Shown: positions 35,365 through 45,270, counted from the stretch's first letter. The stretch is 64,000 nt of DNA from an uncultured Rhodospira sp. (GCF_937138205.1 NZ_CAKZOT010000091.1:29621-93620), one strand, 5' to 3'. Translations and numbers: made by a program. Notes: generated by a model from the letters alone, not told the origin.

Positions 35365-35470
35365 GAAAATGTCATCCCGAACGCTCCGGAAGGGGCGGAG
35401 GCATCTCGGGAAAAGGCAAAAAAAAGGGTCCGGCGAACGCGTCAACCCATACGTCGGCGGGTATTGGGTC
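35365..35470 (+). repeat. Dispersed repeat family R2, partial copy
   Basis: Contains GAAAATGTCATCCCGAACGC, then GGAAGGGGCGGAGG, ATCTCGGGAAAAGGCAAAAA and a tail with GGCGGGTATTGGG. It aligns base for base over much of its length with 45366-45455 and, in reverse, with 15858-15942. Confidence 0.65.
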
Positions 35471-35568
35471 CCCACTGCGTCATGCCAGCGAATTTGCGCT
35501 TGACCGATCGGCGAACCCGTCGCAACCGTGGTTTGGAGGCGACGGTTTCCGGCCCGGTATTCGCGCCA

Positions 35569-36678
35569 TCACCCGGCCCCGGCCGGAGTCAGCAGACTCG
35601 AAATATGGAGCAGCAGATCCGTCTGCCGCCGGGTTCCGGTCTTGGCGAACATCGCCTGCAGGTGGTTGCGGGCGGTGTTGCGGGAGGTGCCAAGGGTTGC
35701 GGCGGCCTCGCCCAGGGCCTCGCCGCGCGCCAGCAGAAGGGCGAGACGGCATTCGGCCTCGGTGAACCCGTACACCCGCGCCAGTGTCGGGCCGAGATCG
35801 GCCGGCACCGCCCGGGGGTCGCGCAGGTAGAGCACGGCGGCGATGTCCGGCGACGCGGGCGTCCGGCCGGCTGCGGTGGGAATCACCTGGGCGAGAAGCG
35901 GCACCCGCCCCATGGCGGGACGAAGCCTGGCATCGCTGCTGTCCCCCCGCAGGGCGCGGCGCAGGGCGTTCGCGAACGGCCCCCGCGATTGTGCGTCGAC
36001 GGGGCACGGCCAGCCGTCTTCCAGGGTCAGGATGCCGCCGTCGGCCAGCATCGCTCGCGCCTGCCGGTTGGCCTCGACGACGCGCCCGGCGCGGTCAAGG
36101 GCCAGGATGGCCCAGGGCAGGTGATCCGGCGTCCAGGGCGTCGCCCCCGCCGCCGGCGCCGGGCGTCGGACCCGCCGGGCCAGCCGCCAGGCGTTGCCGA
36201 AGGCCGGCCCCAGGCGGGCGAATGCCGACAGGGCGCCCGGCGTCGGCGGTCCATGGCGGCGTTCAAATTCCACCGACACGAAGAGCGAGCGCTCGCCCTC
36301 GTCATGCACCCTCATGCCGATGAAATACCGCAGGCCGTGGCGCCGGTTCAGCCAGTCGTAGAACTCGTGCCGGCTCATCGTGCGTTCGTCGATGAACATG
36401 GCCTCGTGGACCAGGAATCCCGGCGCATGGCGCATCGCCGGGCGGATGCGCGGATTGATCCGGATCATGCGCTCCTGGTATTCGCGCTCGCCCGCCTCCA
36501 GGCCGAATCCCACCCAGGGTCCAATGCGGCCGGTTCGCCGATCGCACTCGTAGGCGACACCGCCGGCGGCGCCGAAGGCCTCCGTCATGGCCCGTACACT
36601 GGCGGCGAAGTCGGTCTCGCCGGCCGAAGCCGGCAGCAGGCGAGCGTACACGCCATCAAGAGCCGGTTCCGAGGACAT
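35569..36678 (-). CDS. LuxR-type HTH transcriptional regulator with N-terminal sensor region
   Basis: A 369-residue regulator with a C-terminal LuxR helix-turn-helix (FTEAECRLALLLARGEALGE, then TSRNTARNHLQAMFAKTG) and an N-terminal region of about 300 residues containing a PAS-like segment (LPWAILALDRAGRVVEANRQ). The design parallels the protein at 3147-4310. ATG at 36678 is chosen because GAGGGCG precedes it. No cognate signal synthase is present. It faces the wzt gene tail to tail. Confidence 0.8.
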   Translation of the reverse strand: MSSEPALDGVYARLLPASAGETDFAASVRAMTEAFGAAGGVAYECDRRTGRIGPWVGFGLEAGEREYQERMIRINPRIRPAMRHAPGFLVHEAMFIDERTMSRHEFYDWLNRRHGLRYFIGMRVHDEGERSLFVSVEFERRHGPPTPGALSAFARLGPAFGNAWRLARRVRRPAPAAGATPWTPDHLPWAILALDRAGRVVEANRQARAMLADGGILTLEDGWPCPVDAQSRGPFANALRRALRGDSSDARLRPAMGRVPLLAQVIPTAAGRTPASPDIAAVLYLRDPRAVPADLGPTLARVYGFTEAECRLALLLARGEALGEAAATLGTSRNTARNHLQAMFAKTGTRRQTDLLLHISSLLTPAGAG

Positions 36679-36986
36679 CGCCCTCAACTCCCGTGCCGAG
36701 TGGCATCCTGTCATGGACCATCAGAGCGGCCCGTGTTCGGACAGGGTCACCGATAAGCCCACAAACGAAATGGTACCAGGGCGATCGCTAACGGTCGAAC
36801 AGTTTGCCGCCCCCCGGCGGGGTGTCCGGTGGTGGCCGGCGTCGATGGTGCAAGTGTCCCAGGCGGGGCTGTTGTCCAGCAAAACAGAGCGGCGCCAGGC
36901 TTGACGGTGCGCGGTCATCCGCGTTCGCCACGACGCACGACGGGCCGGACCCATGGTTGGGGCAGCGCCCCCTTCGAACCGATCCG
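36679..36986. other. Intergenic region, nothing recognised
   Basis: A 308-bp gap between two minus-strand genes. It should hold the promoter of the LuxR-type gene at its left end. I see no repeat, terminator or RNA gene. Confidence 0.35.
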
Positions 36987-38189
36987 TCATCCAGCACTCG
37001 TATACCGGTCGAGCAGCGTCCGGACGGTTCGGGTCCAACTGAAGGTGTCCTCGACGTGGCGGCGCGCCGCGCGGCCCATGGCCTCCCGCTGGGCGGCGAC
37101 GCTCACGATGTTGTCGGCCATGGCCGCCACGTCATCGACCGCGCCCAGGGCGCCCAGGTCCGGCGGCACCCGGTCGCACAGGGCGCCGGCCTCGACCCCG
37201 ACCACCGGCAGCCCGCAGGCTTGCGCCTCGATGACCGACAGGCCGAAGGTCTCATGCGGCCCGGCGCTGACGTAGACGTCCGCCGAGGCCAGCAGCCGCG
37301 CCAGATCCATCTTGTCGGCCTGGAACGGCAGCAGGCACAGGTCCGGTCGGTCTTGCGCCCGCGCCTCGACCTCGTCCCGCAACGGCCCGTGCCCCACGAG
37401 GCAGAGAATGGCGCCGAGGTCTTTCGGCAGACGGTCCAGTGTCTCGAGCAGGGTCAGCACCCGCTTTTCCTGCGACAGGCGCCCGGCAAAGATCAGCACC
37501 AGATTGTCCGGGCCGGCCCCCAGCGACGCGCGGGTCTCGTCGTTGCGCTGGCGTGGGTGGAACGTCTCCAGGTCGACGCCGAGGTGGACCACCTGAACGT
37601 CCTCGACGCCGTACTCCTTGAGACGTGCCGCCTGCGCGTCCGACGGTGCGAAGGCGTAGTCACAGTTTTCGAACACGGCGCCGATGTAGCGCTCGATACC
37701 GGCCGCCGCCACCTCGGAAATCCGGTCGCCCAGGCTCGCCCACACCGAGTCCCCGTCCGGCAGCCAGTCGCGCGCCATCGTCCGGAGCGGCGCGGCGACA
37801 TAGGCCTCCGCCACGTCCGTATGGAAGTAGCAGCCCATCACACAGTCCGCCCCCTCCTCCCGCAGCTTTTTCCGGGCCGAGATGGCGCCCCACGCCTCCA
37901 GATAGTAGCTGCCCAGCTCGATGACCTCCGGGCGATGCTCCAACAGGACCTCGCGGATTTTGTGCGGCCGGATGAAATAGCGATAGGTGTCCTGCCCCGG
38001 CATCAGCGGGCTTTCGATCTGCACCGTGGTCAGCCGTCCGTCGCGATGCGTGCGGTCCTGGTCGCCCGGGATAATGAGCAGGTGGTCGTGCTCGGTGTGC
38101 TCCCGCAGGTACCGACGCTTCTCGTCGATATAGGTGCGGATACCGCCGCTACTTTCGTTATACGCGAGGGTTATGTCGCACAGCTTCAT
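36987..38189 (-). CDS. Family 4-type glycosyltransferase
   Basis: A 400-residue GT-B enzyme. The N-terminal acceptor domain opens KLCDITLAYNESSGGIRTYI; the C-terminal donor domain has LVLIFAGRLSQEKRVLTLLE and the E-x7-E motif in GPHETFGLSVIEAQACGLPV. No membrane segments are seen. ATG at 38189 is supported by AGAGG upstream and by the family N-terminus. It follows the GH63-like gene by 19 bp, so the two likely share a message. Acceptor and sugar are unknown; soluble glycoside synthesis is one possibility. Confidence 0.87.
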   Translation of the reverse strand: MKLCDITLAYNESSGGIRTYIDEKRRYLREHTEHDHLLIIPGDQDRTHRDGRLTTVQIESPLMPGQDTYRYFIRPHKIREVLLEHRPEVIELGSYYLEAWGAISARKKLREEGADCVMGCYFHTDVAEAYVAAPLRTMARDWLPDGDSVWASLGDRISEVAAAGIERYIGAVFENCDYAFAPSDAQAARLKEYGVEDVQVVHLGVDLETFHPRQRNDETRASLGAGPDNLVLIFAGRLSQEKRVLTLLETLDRLPKDLGAILCLVGHGPLRDEVEARAQDRPDLCLLPFQADKMDLARLLASADVYVSAGPHETFGLSVIEAQACGLPVVGVEAGALCDRVPPDLGALGAVDDVAAMADNIVSVAAQREAMGRAARRHVEDTFSWTRTVRTLLDRYTSAG

Positions 38190-38208
38190 GGGCAGCCTCT
38201 CGGGCATG

Positions 38209-39825
38209 TTATTGGGACGGCGCCAACAGAAGGTCCTGGCCGAAGCGGAGATCAAACGGTGTCTCGCCCCACGGACCAGTGGCGCGGCCGGACACCGCGC
38301 CGCCCTCGGAGACGTCCACGCTGACCTCCAGGTCTTCGCGTGGCAGGGTGAGCCGGAAGCTCTGCCCGGCGGCGCGGGCCGGGAACCGTGGCGTGATCGC
38401 CAGGCCCTCTGGCCGGCGCCGCAGGCCGAACAGCGTTTCAATGACCAGGGTGTTGACCAGACCCGACCAGCCGACGAAATCGCCGACCGGCAATCCTCCC
38501 AACGTCATGCGCTTCCAAAGGTTCCCTTTCTTGCGGTGAAGAGTTTGGATGCCATGTTGCTGCGGGTCGTAGAACTCGTGCACGTGTCCGGTCAGACGGA
38601 CCGTCCGGTAGACGCCGTCGCACAACCGGAACGCCAGTTCGGCGGCCGTCTCGACGTAGCCGTACCGGTGCAGGCCCTCGACCACGGCAAAGGCCGTGTT
38701 CAGCCACACCGGGCCGCGCCACATGTCCTTTTCGAACGCCGCGTCCGACAGGGCGACCGACGGCAGGGGGATCAGAGTGTTGAAGGATTCCGGGTCGACG
38801 ATGTGCGCGTGCAGGCGCGCGGCTTGCCGCGCGTCGGGAATGCCCGCCCACAGGGGCAGCAGGGAGGCGATGCTGCGGCTGCGCACGAAACGGCCGCTGG
38901 CGGTGTCGCGGTCGAAGTACAGGCCCTCGTCCTCATCCCACAGCGTCCGGTTGACCGCCTCCCGCAGAGCCGTCGCGTCGGCCTCGTGGGTCGTGGCGTC
39001 GGCCTCCCGGCCGAGGCGCCGGGCCATCGCCGCCAGGGCCTCGCACTTAAGCACCATGTACGCACAGAAGTCGGGCGCCGCCACGCGCCGCGTGTCCCGC
39101 AACGTTCGCTCGTCGCGCGATCCGAACCGGGGCGCGTTCTCGACGCCGGACTCGTAGGCATGGGCCCAGGCGAACAGTCCGTCCGCCGTCCGCCGATGCG
39201 TGTAGAGCCATCGCTTGTAGTCGCGGAGCGGCGCGTACATCGCCGCCAGCCAGGGGTCGTGGACCTCCGGCGTGGCGCTGTGGGCCAGCCGCTCGAGGCT
39301 CCAGGCGATCAGCGGCGGCTGCGTAAAGGGTGAGCGCGCGAAATCGGCGATGAAGTGGCGCAGGCGGTCGCCGTCGCGCCCGTCAACGACGGACCGGAGC
39401 ACGTCGGCGGCCACCGAGGGATCCCACCACGCCCAGATCTGGGCGATGAAGGCGGAATCCCACAGATAGATCGCCGGGAAGGACGGCGCCGGATGGGCAT
39501 GGCGCCAGGCCGAAAGGTGATCGGGCTTTTGCAGATTCAGGTACAACGCCGCGTTGACGGCGGCGAAGCCCTGGTCCCAGGCCCGCGCCATCTCGTCCGG
39601 CCCGGTGACGGCGAGCACGGGCGGCGGATGCTCGATCGCCTTGGCCGCCATCAAGGCCTGGGTCAACTCGGCCGGGGCCGTCCGCCGTAAACGCCGGAAC
39701 AGGCGGGAGAGGACAAAGTGCCTGAGCCCGAACCAAACCACACGGGCCAGACGGCGCGCGTCGACCATGCCGCGCCTGAGGCGTCGCGCCGCGACCCGGC
39801 CCATTTTCACCACTCGTTTGACCAT
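38209..39825 (-). CDS. GH63/MGH1-like (alpha/alpha)6 glycoside hydrolase
   Basis: A 538-residue protein with the (alpha/alpha)6 barrel of GH63-type and trehalase-like enzymes. Recognisable pieces are FPAIYLWDSAFIAQIWAWW (near residue 115), ESGVENAPRF, KDMWRGPVWLNTAFAVVEGL and GDFVGWSGLVNTLVIE, which fit mannosylglycerate/glucosylglycerate hydrolase-like families. A basic 50-residue N-terminus lacks a clear signal peptide. Coupled with the GT4 gene it may turn over a compatible-solute glycoside; that is inference. Confidence 0.75.
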   Translation of the reverse strand: MVKRVVKMGRVAARRLRRGMVDARRLARVVWFGLRHFVLSRLFRRLRRTAPAELTQALMAAKAIEHPPPVLAVTGPDEMARAWDQGFAAVNAALYLNLQKPDHLSAWRHAHPAPSFPAIYLWDSAFIAQIWAWWDPSVAADVLRSVVDGRDGDRLRHFIADFARSPFTQPPLIAWSLERLAHSATPEVHDPWLAAMYAPLRDYKRWLYTHRRTADGLFAWAHAYESGVENAPRFGSRDERTLRDTRRVAAPDFCAYMVLKCEALAAMARRLGREADATTHEADATALREAVNRTLWDEDEGLYFDRDTASGRFVRSRSIASLLPLWAGIPDARQAARLHAHIVDPESFNTLIPLPSVALSDAAFEKDMWRGPVWLNTAFAVVEGLHRYGYVETAAELAFRLCDGVYRTVRLTGHVHEFYDPQQHGIQTLHRKKGNLWKRMTLGGLPVGDFVGWSGLVNTLVIETLFGLRRRPEGLAITPRFPARAAGQSFRLTLPREDLEVSVDVSEGGAVSGRATGPWGETPFDLRFGQDLLLAPSQ

Positions 39826-39912
39826 GGGCTGTCAGAAAACCTTTGAGATTATCCGCGAGGGGACCGGCGCGACCGGCGCGGCGTTGATGAGGGCGGACCA
39901 GCGTGCGGCGCC

Positions 39913-40485
39913 TTACCGGCCGATGGCAAGCGGGCGCACGAACCGCGCCTGCGGGCCATACGCACCTTCCGCCTCGGCCACCGCGAAATGGATCGCGTCG
40001 CCTTCCGTGATATCGTCCAACGTCGCGTCCTCCAGCACGGCCTCGTGGAAGAACAGGTCCGGTCCCTCGGCGCGTTCGATGAAGCCGTGCCGCTGGGTCC
40101 GGTCCAGGTGCCGCACGCTGCCGGTGGACTCGCCCTCGCTCGCCTGCAACAGGGGCTTGTCGTTGCGACGGCCAAGTTCCTTGTCCAGGCGGCGCACCAT
40201 CTGGTTCATCGCCCGGGTGACGGCGTTGTAGACGCCATGGGACTCGTGGCGGTGGCGGTGCTCCACCGTGGCGCGGGTGAACAGGTGCTGGCCGCGCAGA
40301 TGCACGTCCACGTGCACCTCGTCCACGTCCGACGCGCCGTGCTGCTGGGCGCGTTCGATCGACACCCGGGCGCTGATGACGTCCTTGCCGAACCGGTCGA
40401 GCTTGCCGGCTTCCTCGTGAATGAACGCCCCCAGGGCATCGGAGGAGCTCATGCCGTGAAAGGCGACTTCAAGAGACTGTTCCAT
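39913..40485 (-). CDS. Ribosome hibernation factor (HPF/RaiA) fused to a cold-shock domain
   Basis: A 190-residue protein. Residues 1-110 form an HPF/RaiA domain (VAFHGMSSSDALGAFI, then YNAVTRAMNQMVRRLDKEL), which binds the 30S decoding region and silences ribosomes. Residues about 122-187 form a cold-shock-like OB domain (GSVRHLDRTQRHGFIERAEG, DLFFHEAVL, GDAIHFAVAEAEG). AAGG precedes the ATG at 40485. An EcfG-type promoter lies upstream, and the neighbours are stress genes, so stationary-phase or stress induction is likely. Confidence 0.85.
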   Translation of the reverse strand: MEQSLEVAFHGMSSSDALGAFIHEEAGKLDRFGKDVISARVSIERAQQHGASDVDEVHVDVHLRGQHLFTRATVEHRHRHESHGVYNAVTRAMNQMVRRLDKELGRRNDKPLLQASEGESTGSVRHLDRTQRHGFIERAEGPDLFFHEAVLEDATLDDITEGDAIHFAVAEAEGAYGPQARFVRPLAIGR

Positions 40486-40631
40486 GGTGTGCCTTCGCTC
40501 TTCCGCGTCGTCAGATGGGATGGGGTCGGATGGGATGGGGCGGCCGCGCGCCGGGCGGGCGGCCCATGCGGGCCGGCCGCACCGACACGGACCTGTCTGG
40601 TCGCCGCCGGATCGCTGGCGGTCGACTAGAA

Positions 40632-40657
40632 AACGCGCGCGGACCCCGGTCCGTTCC
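40632..40657 (-). promoter_or_regulatory. EcfG-type promoter for the HPF-cold-shock gene
   Basis: On the minus strand GGAAC (40657-40653) and CGTT (40635-40632) are separated by 17 bp, the alphaproteobacterial general-stress sigma factor consensus. The hpf start lies 147 nt downstream. A mirror-image site for the divergent CBS gene sits 27 bp away. Confidence 0.75.
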
Positions 40658-40683
40658 AGGCCGTGTGACCAATCCCCCGCGCT

Positions 40684-40708
40684 GGAACCTTTGCCCGGCT
40701 GAGCCGTT
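40684..40708 (+). promoter_or_regulatory. EcfG-type promoter for the CBS-domain gene
   Basis: GGAAC at 40684-40688 and CGTT at 40705-40708 are separated by 16 bp. The CBS gene starts 45 nt downstream, an ideal distance. It is divergent to the EcfG-type site for hpf. Confidence 0.8.
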
Positions 40709-40752
40709 GGTTTTTTGAAGAGCAAACCACCTGTTCAGTAGGGATCGCAATC

Positions 40753-41547
40753 ATGCCCACGGAGCAGCCCACCACCGCCGAGACCCCGTTGCTGCGCTAT
40801 CACCTCGGGCTATGCACGCCGATGGAACTGTTGCAGCGCCCAGAGTTGTCGGACCGCGACAAGCTGGCCGTGCTGCGCCAATGGGAACACGACGCCATCG
40901 AGTTGATGGTGGCCGACGAGGAGAACATGGGCGGCGGCCACTCGGCGCCGCTGTCCGACATCCGCGAGGCCATGCGCCGGTTGACGGCGGCCGACGACCA
41001 GACCCCGGACGCCGACGGGAGCGAAACCATGGTCCGCGAGGTCATGACACGGTCGGTCAAGACCGTGCACGCCGACAACCGCATTCGCGAGGTCGCCCTC
41101 CAGATGGCCGAGTTCAACGTCGGCCTGTACGTCGTTCTCGATGGCGAGACGGTCGCGGGGATTGTGACCGACCGCGACATCACGGTCCGCGCGGTCGCCC
41201 ACCGCCTGGATCCCGATACGCACGCGGTGGCCGACGTCATGACCAATCGCGTCGTCGCCTGCTCGGACCGCGCGCCCATCGCCGAGGCGGCCGACATCAT
41301 GACCCGCGAAGGGTTGCGCCGCTTGTGCGTCGTGGATGAGGGCGGCGGCCTGGTGGGTCTCGTCTCCCTGACGGATCTGGCCCTTGGCGCCAACGGGGAC
41401 GCGACCATCGGCCGTGTCCTGCGGGCCATCACCCGGTCGCCGGCCTCGGGCGGCCCGGACGCCGGCCAGCCGAGCAGCCGGCACACCGAAAGCAATCAAC
41501 CGGGCGGACTGCACGTCTACAGCACGCGTCCGGTGGTGCGGACCTGA
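40753..41547 (+). CDS. Tandem CBS-domain protein, stress associated
   Basis: A 264-residue cytoplasmic protein. The first 85 residues are helical (LGLCTPMELLQRPELSDRDKLA, then LRQWEHDAIELMVADEENM), a module seen in other proteobacterial stress proteins. Two CBS repeats follow at about 95-150 (VREVMTRSVKTV, GIVTDRDIT) and 160-215 (VADVMTNRVVAC, GLVSLTDLA), which usually sense adenine nucleotides. A disordered tail of about 40 residues ends it. It is preceded by an EcfG-type promoter and followed 20 bp later by fumC. The regulated target is unknown. Confidence 0.85.
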   Translation: MPTEQPTTAETPLLRYHLGLCTPMELLQRPELSDRDKLAVLRQWEHDAIELMVADEENMGGGHSAPLSDIREAMRRLTAADDQTPDADGSETMVREVMTRSVKTVHADNRIREVALQMAEFNVGLYVVLDGETVAGIVTDRDITVRAVAHRLDPDTHAVADVMTNRVVACSDRAPIAEAADIMTREGLRRLCVVDEGGGLVGLVSLTDLALGANGDATIGRVLRAITRSPASGGPDAGQPSSRHTESNQPGGLHVYSTRPVVRT

Positions 41548-41567
41548 TCACGGCGGGAAAAAACGAC

Positions 41568-42967
<1,400 letters not shown>

Positions 42968-42971
<4 letters not shown>

Positions 42972-43435
42972 CGCTTTTCGCCCGTTCCGGCTTCGCCCGC
43001 TGATACGGCCTCGACCGCATCACCGTCCTCGCTGGACCGACGCCCCGTCGGCCGGTCTCCGAACCCACGGTCCACCAACCCGCGCAGCACCGGCGAGCGC
43101 ATCAGCACCAGGCCCAGGGCCAGGATCAGGATGGCGATCGCCTCGAAGAAGATCGCGCGCGGGTCCATGTCCTTACTCTGCAACACGATCAGCCGCGACA
43201 GCGCCGTCATGGCGATCAGGATCGGATACAGGAACGCCGCCCGTTCGCGCGCGTAGTAGACCTTCACCATGCTCAGAACCTCGGCGTAGAGGAACAGCAA
43301 CAGAATGTCGGCCAGGGTGACCGTGCGGCTCTGGACCACGGACCAGAGCTCCAGGCCCACCGCCGCGAGGGTCATGACGACAACAAGGCCGAGCAGAATC
43401 TGTTCGGTGAAGCCGATCAGCCGCGTCGGGCTCAT
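42968..43435 (-). CDS. psiE: PsiE-like phosphate-starvation-inducible membrane protein
   Basis: A 155-residue membrane protein with four hydrophobic helices (LLGLVVVMTLAAVGLEL, TLADILLLFLYAEVLSMV, FLYPILIAMTALSRLIVL, AIFFEAIAILILALGLVL), matching the PsiE family. The charged C-terminal tail is rich in Glu and Arg. The start at 43435 is chosen for the family N-terminus. An EcfG-type promoter stands 97 nt upstream, so it is a probable member of the stress regulon. The biochemical role of PsiE is unknown. Confidence 0.82.
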
Positions 43436-43531
43436 GGGCGCCTCCAAAGGGATAGGGATCGGGACCCGGCCGCATGATCGCGGCGAGCAAAGGGGGGCCG
43501 GCGGACCCGGCGCGTGCGTTGATCCCGTGGC

Positions 43532-43556
43532 AACGCCCCGTGGCCCGGAAGGTTCC
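43532..43556 (-). promoter_or_regulatory. EcfG-type promoter for psiE
   Basis: On the minus strand GGAAC (43556-43552) and CGTT (43535-43532) are separated by 16 bp. It lies 97 nt before the psiE start, in the gap shared with the nepR-ecfG operon. Confidence 0.75.
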
Positions 43557-43706
43557 AGGCCCCCACGCATCACGGGCGGATACGCCGTCCCGGCCCGTGT
43601 CGCGCCGACGAGCGCGCCACATTGTGACCTTCCTGCGTCTTTTGGATGATACCCTTTACATCCGACGGCATACTCCCAAAGTATAGGTCTTCGATGGCCG
43701 GGCCAT

Positions 43707-43732
43707 GGAACGCTTGACCCCGGCCGAACGTT
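43707..43732 (+). promoter_or_regulatory. EcfG-type promoter for nepR-ecfG (autoregulation)
   Basis: GGAAC at 43707-43711 and CGTT at 43729-43732 are separated by 17 bp, followed 133 nt later by the nepR start. EcfG operons are commonly autoregulated through such a site. Confidence 0.8.
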
Positions 43733-43864
43733 TCCGTCCCATGTCGGCAGTCAGCACGACGGGCATGACGAGACGGGGCGAACCGACCACGGTCGCGATC
43801 CGGCACCTCGCCGATCGCGGGCGCCCCGACCCGAGGCAAATGGACAGCCGGGCGGAGCGAATTG

Positions 43865-44161
43865 ATGTGGACCTCAACACGGAAGCGCGACCTTCAACGC
43901 CTGAACAGGTCGAACACCCAAGGCAGCGGCGGCAACGGCCACGGCAACGGCCGCTACCGCACCAGCCCGCCCGACAGGGAGGACAGACCGGCTTTCCGCA
44001 CCATCGTCCATCCGGACAACGAGAATGAACACTGGGTCGACTCGCACCTGCGCCGCGCCTACGGCGACATCGCGGCCGAACCGCTTCCCGAAACGTTTCA
44101 GGCGCTGCTGCGCCGACTGCGTGGGGACGGAACCGGCAACGGGGGCGAGACCACCGACTGA
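43865..44161 (+). CDS. nepR: Anti-sigma factor NepR
   Basis: A 98-residue protein. NepR holds EcfG inactive until phosphorylated PhyR displaces it. The family core sits at about residues 61-87 (LRRAYGDIAAEPLPETF, then ALLRRL), matching the hLR-x2-Y...EPhPxxh..LL pattern. The N-terminal 55 residues are basic and probably disordered. ATG at 43865, with GGAG 7 nt before it, is preferred to the adjacent TTG at 43862. It lies 72 bp ahead of ecfG. PhyR, usually divergent to nepR, is replaced here by psiE. Confidence 0.86.
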   Translation: MWTSTRKRDLQRLNRSNTQGSGGNGHGNGRYRTSPPDREDRPAFRTIVHPDNENEHWVDSHLRRAYGDIAAEPLPETFQALLRRLRGDGTGNGGETTD

Positions 44162-44233
44162 CGGCGCGGCCGGCCGCTCCCGAACGGGACCGTTCGAGCC
44201 GCGACCACCCAAGACAAGGGAAAGGAGGCGTCC

Positions 44234-44806
44234 ATGCCATCCTTCAACCAGGAACTCGTCGACGCGTTGCCCCACATGCGGGCCTTTGCGCACTCCCTGA
44301 CCAACGATCAGGCCCTCGCCGACGATCTCGCCCAGGAAGCGGCCACCCGCGCCCTCGCCAACCAGGACAGCTACCAGCCGGGCACGAACTTTCGCGGCTG
44401 GGTGTTCACCATCCTGCGCAACGCCTTCTACTCCGAGCATCGCCGCAAGTGGCGCAAGAGCGAACAGGCCGATGAAGACGCCATGCTGTCGCACGGCGAG
44501 CCCAGCGGGCAGCACGCCAGTCTTGAACTCGACGACTTCAAGCGGGCCTTCGTCTGCCTGCCCGAGGAGCAGCGCGAGGCCATGGTCCTGGTCGGCGCGT
44601 GCGGGTTCGAATACGAGCAGGCCGCCGAGATCGCCGGATGCGCGCCCGGCACGATCAAGAGCCGGGTCTCGCGCGGCCGCCGCGACGTCAAGGCCGTGTT
44701 GGACGACGACACCGTGGTGCGGCCCCGGGCGCCGGCCGGCACGCCCACGCCGCATGACGATCTGATGGACGAGATCGACACCCAGCTCGGCCTGGCGGCG
44801 CAATAG
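44234..44806 (+). CDS. ecfG: General stress response sigma factor EcfG
   Basis: A 190-residue ECF sigma factor of the ECF15 group. Region 2 spans about 10-75 (HMRAFAHSLTNDQALADDLA, then NFRGWVFTILRNAFYSEHRR) and region 4 about 100-155 (LPEEQREAMVLVGACGFEYE, then APGTIKSRVSRGRR). An extended acidic tail follows. AAAGGAGG precedes the start. Released from NepR, it should recognise GGAAC-N16/17-CGTT promoters, four of which lie within 5 kb. Confidence 0.93.
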   Translation: MPSFNQELVDALPHMRAFAHSLTNDQALADDLAQEAATRALANQDSYQPGTNFRGWVFTILRNAFYSEHRRKWRKSEQADEDAMLSHGEPSGQHASLELDDFKRAFVCLPEEQREAMVLVGACGFEYEQAAEIAGCAPGTIKSRVSRGRRDVKAVLDDDTVVRPRAPAGTPTPHDDLMDEIDTQLGLAAQ

Positions 44807-44858
44807 CGCCCGGACAGTCGATCAGACAAGCTCAGACAAGCCAAGGGAGCGCTCAAGA

Positions 44859-45107
44859 CAGGGCAATCGGGTGAACGACGCCGGTATGAGCGATTGTCCG
44901 CCGAGCGCCTTCCCCGCGAGCAGCGCACGCAACGCGTCATTGCGAGGAGCGCAGCGACGAAGCAATCCAGGGCGAATACATCATGAACACGCCCTGGATT
45001 GCTTCGCCGGCGTCAAATGACGCCGGCTCGCAATGACGGTTTTTGTGCGGGCCTCTGGTCCGGGGTTCCGTCTCGGCGTTGGGTTCCTCCTTCACCCGAT
45101 TGCCCTG
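44859..45107 (+). mobile_element. MITE-like element, copy 2 (249 bp, perfect 10-bp target duplication)
   Basis: Perfect 17-bp terminal inverted repeats, CAGGGCAATCGGGTGAA and its complement, bound the element. It is flanked on both sides by the identical decamer GCGCTCAAGA (44849-44858 and 45108-45117), a target-site duplication. A nested palindrome occupies 44936-45037. No transposase is encoded. Termini with CAGGG and an 8-10-bp duplication resemble the ISAs1 family, which I offer only as a candidate helper. Confidence 0.9.
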
Positions 45108-45270
45108 GCGCTCAAGAGGCGCTCCCTTTTGCTTGGTGCGCCAGGCATGGCAGGAACCTTGAAGGTGAAAGTCCCCTGCGGGCCCTGGTGACGGGAACCG
45201 CTTGCCGAACAGCAAGGGCGTCGCCGCGAGACCGGCGCTTAAGAAATCTGTCATACCGACCGACGAAAAG

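Larger units (their letters stand above)
35206..35568. other. Intergenic region with a palindrome and an R2 repeat
   Basis: This gap between the convergent wzt and LuxR genes contains the imperfect palindrome at 35317-35364 and the R2 copy at 35365-35470, plus a GC-rich hairpin GCGCTCCG-ataggc-CGGAGCGC at 35260-35281. No coding potential was seen. Confidence 0.5.
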
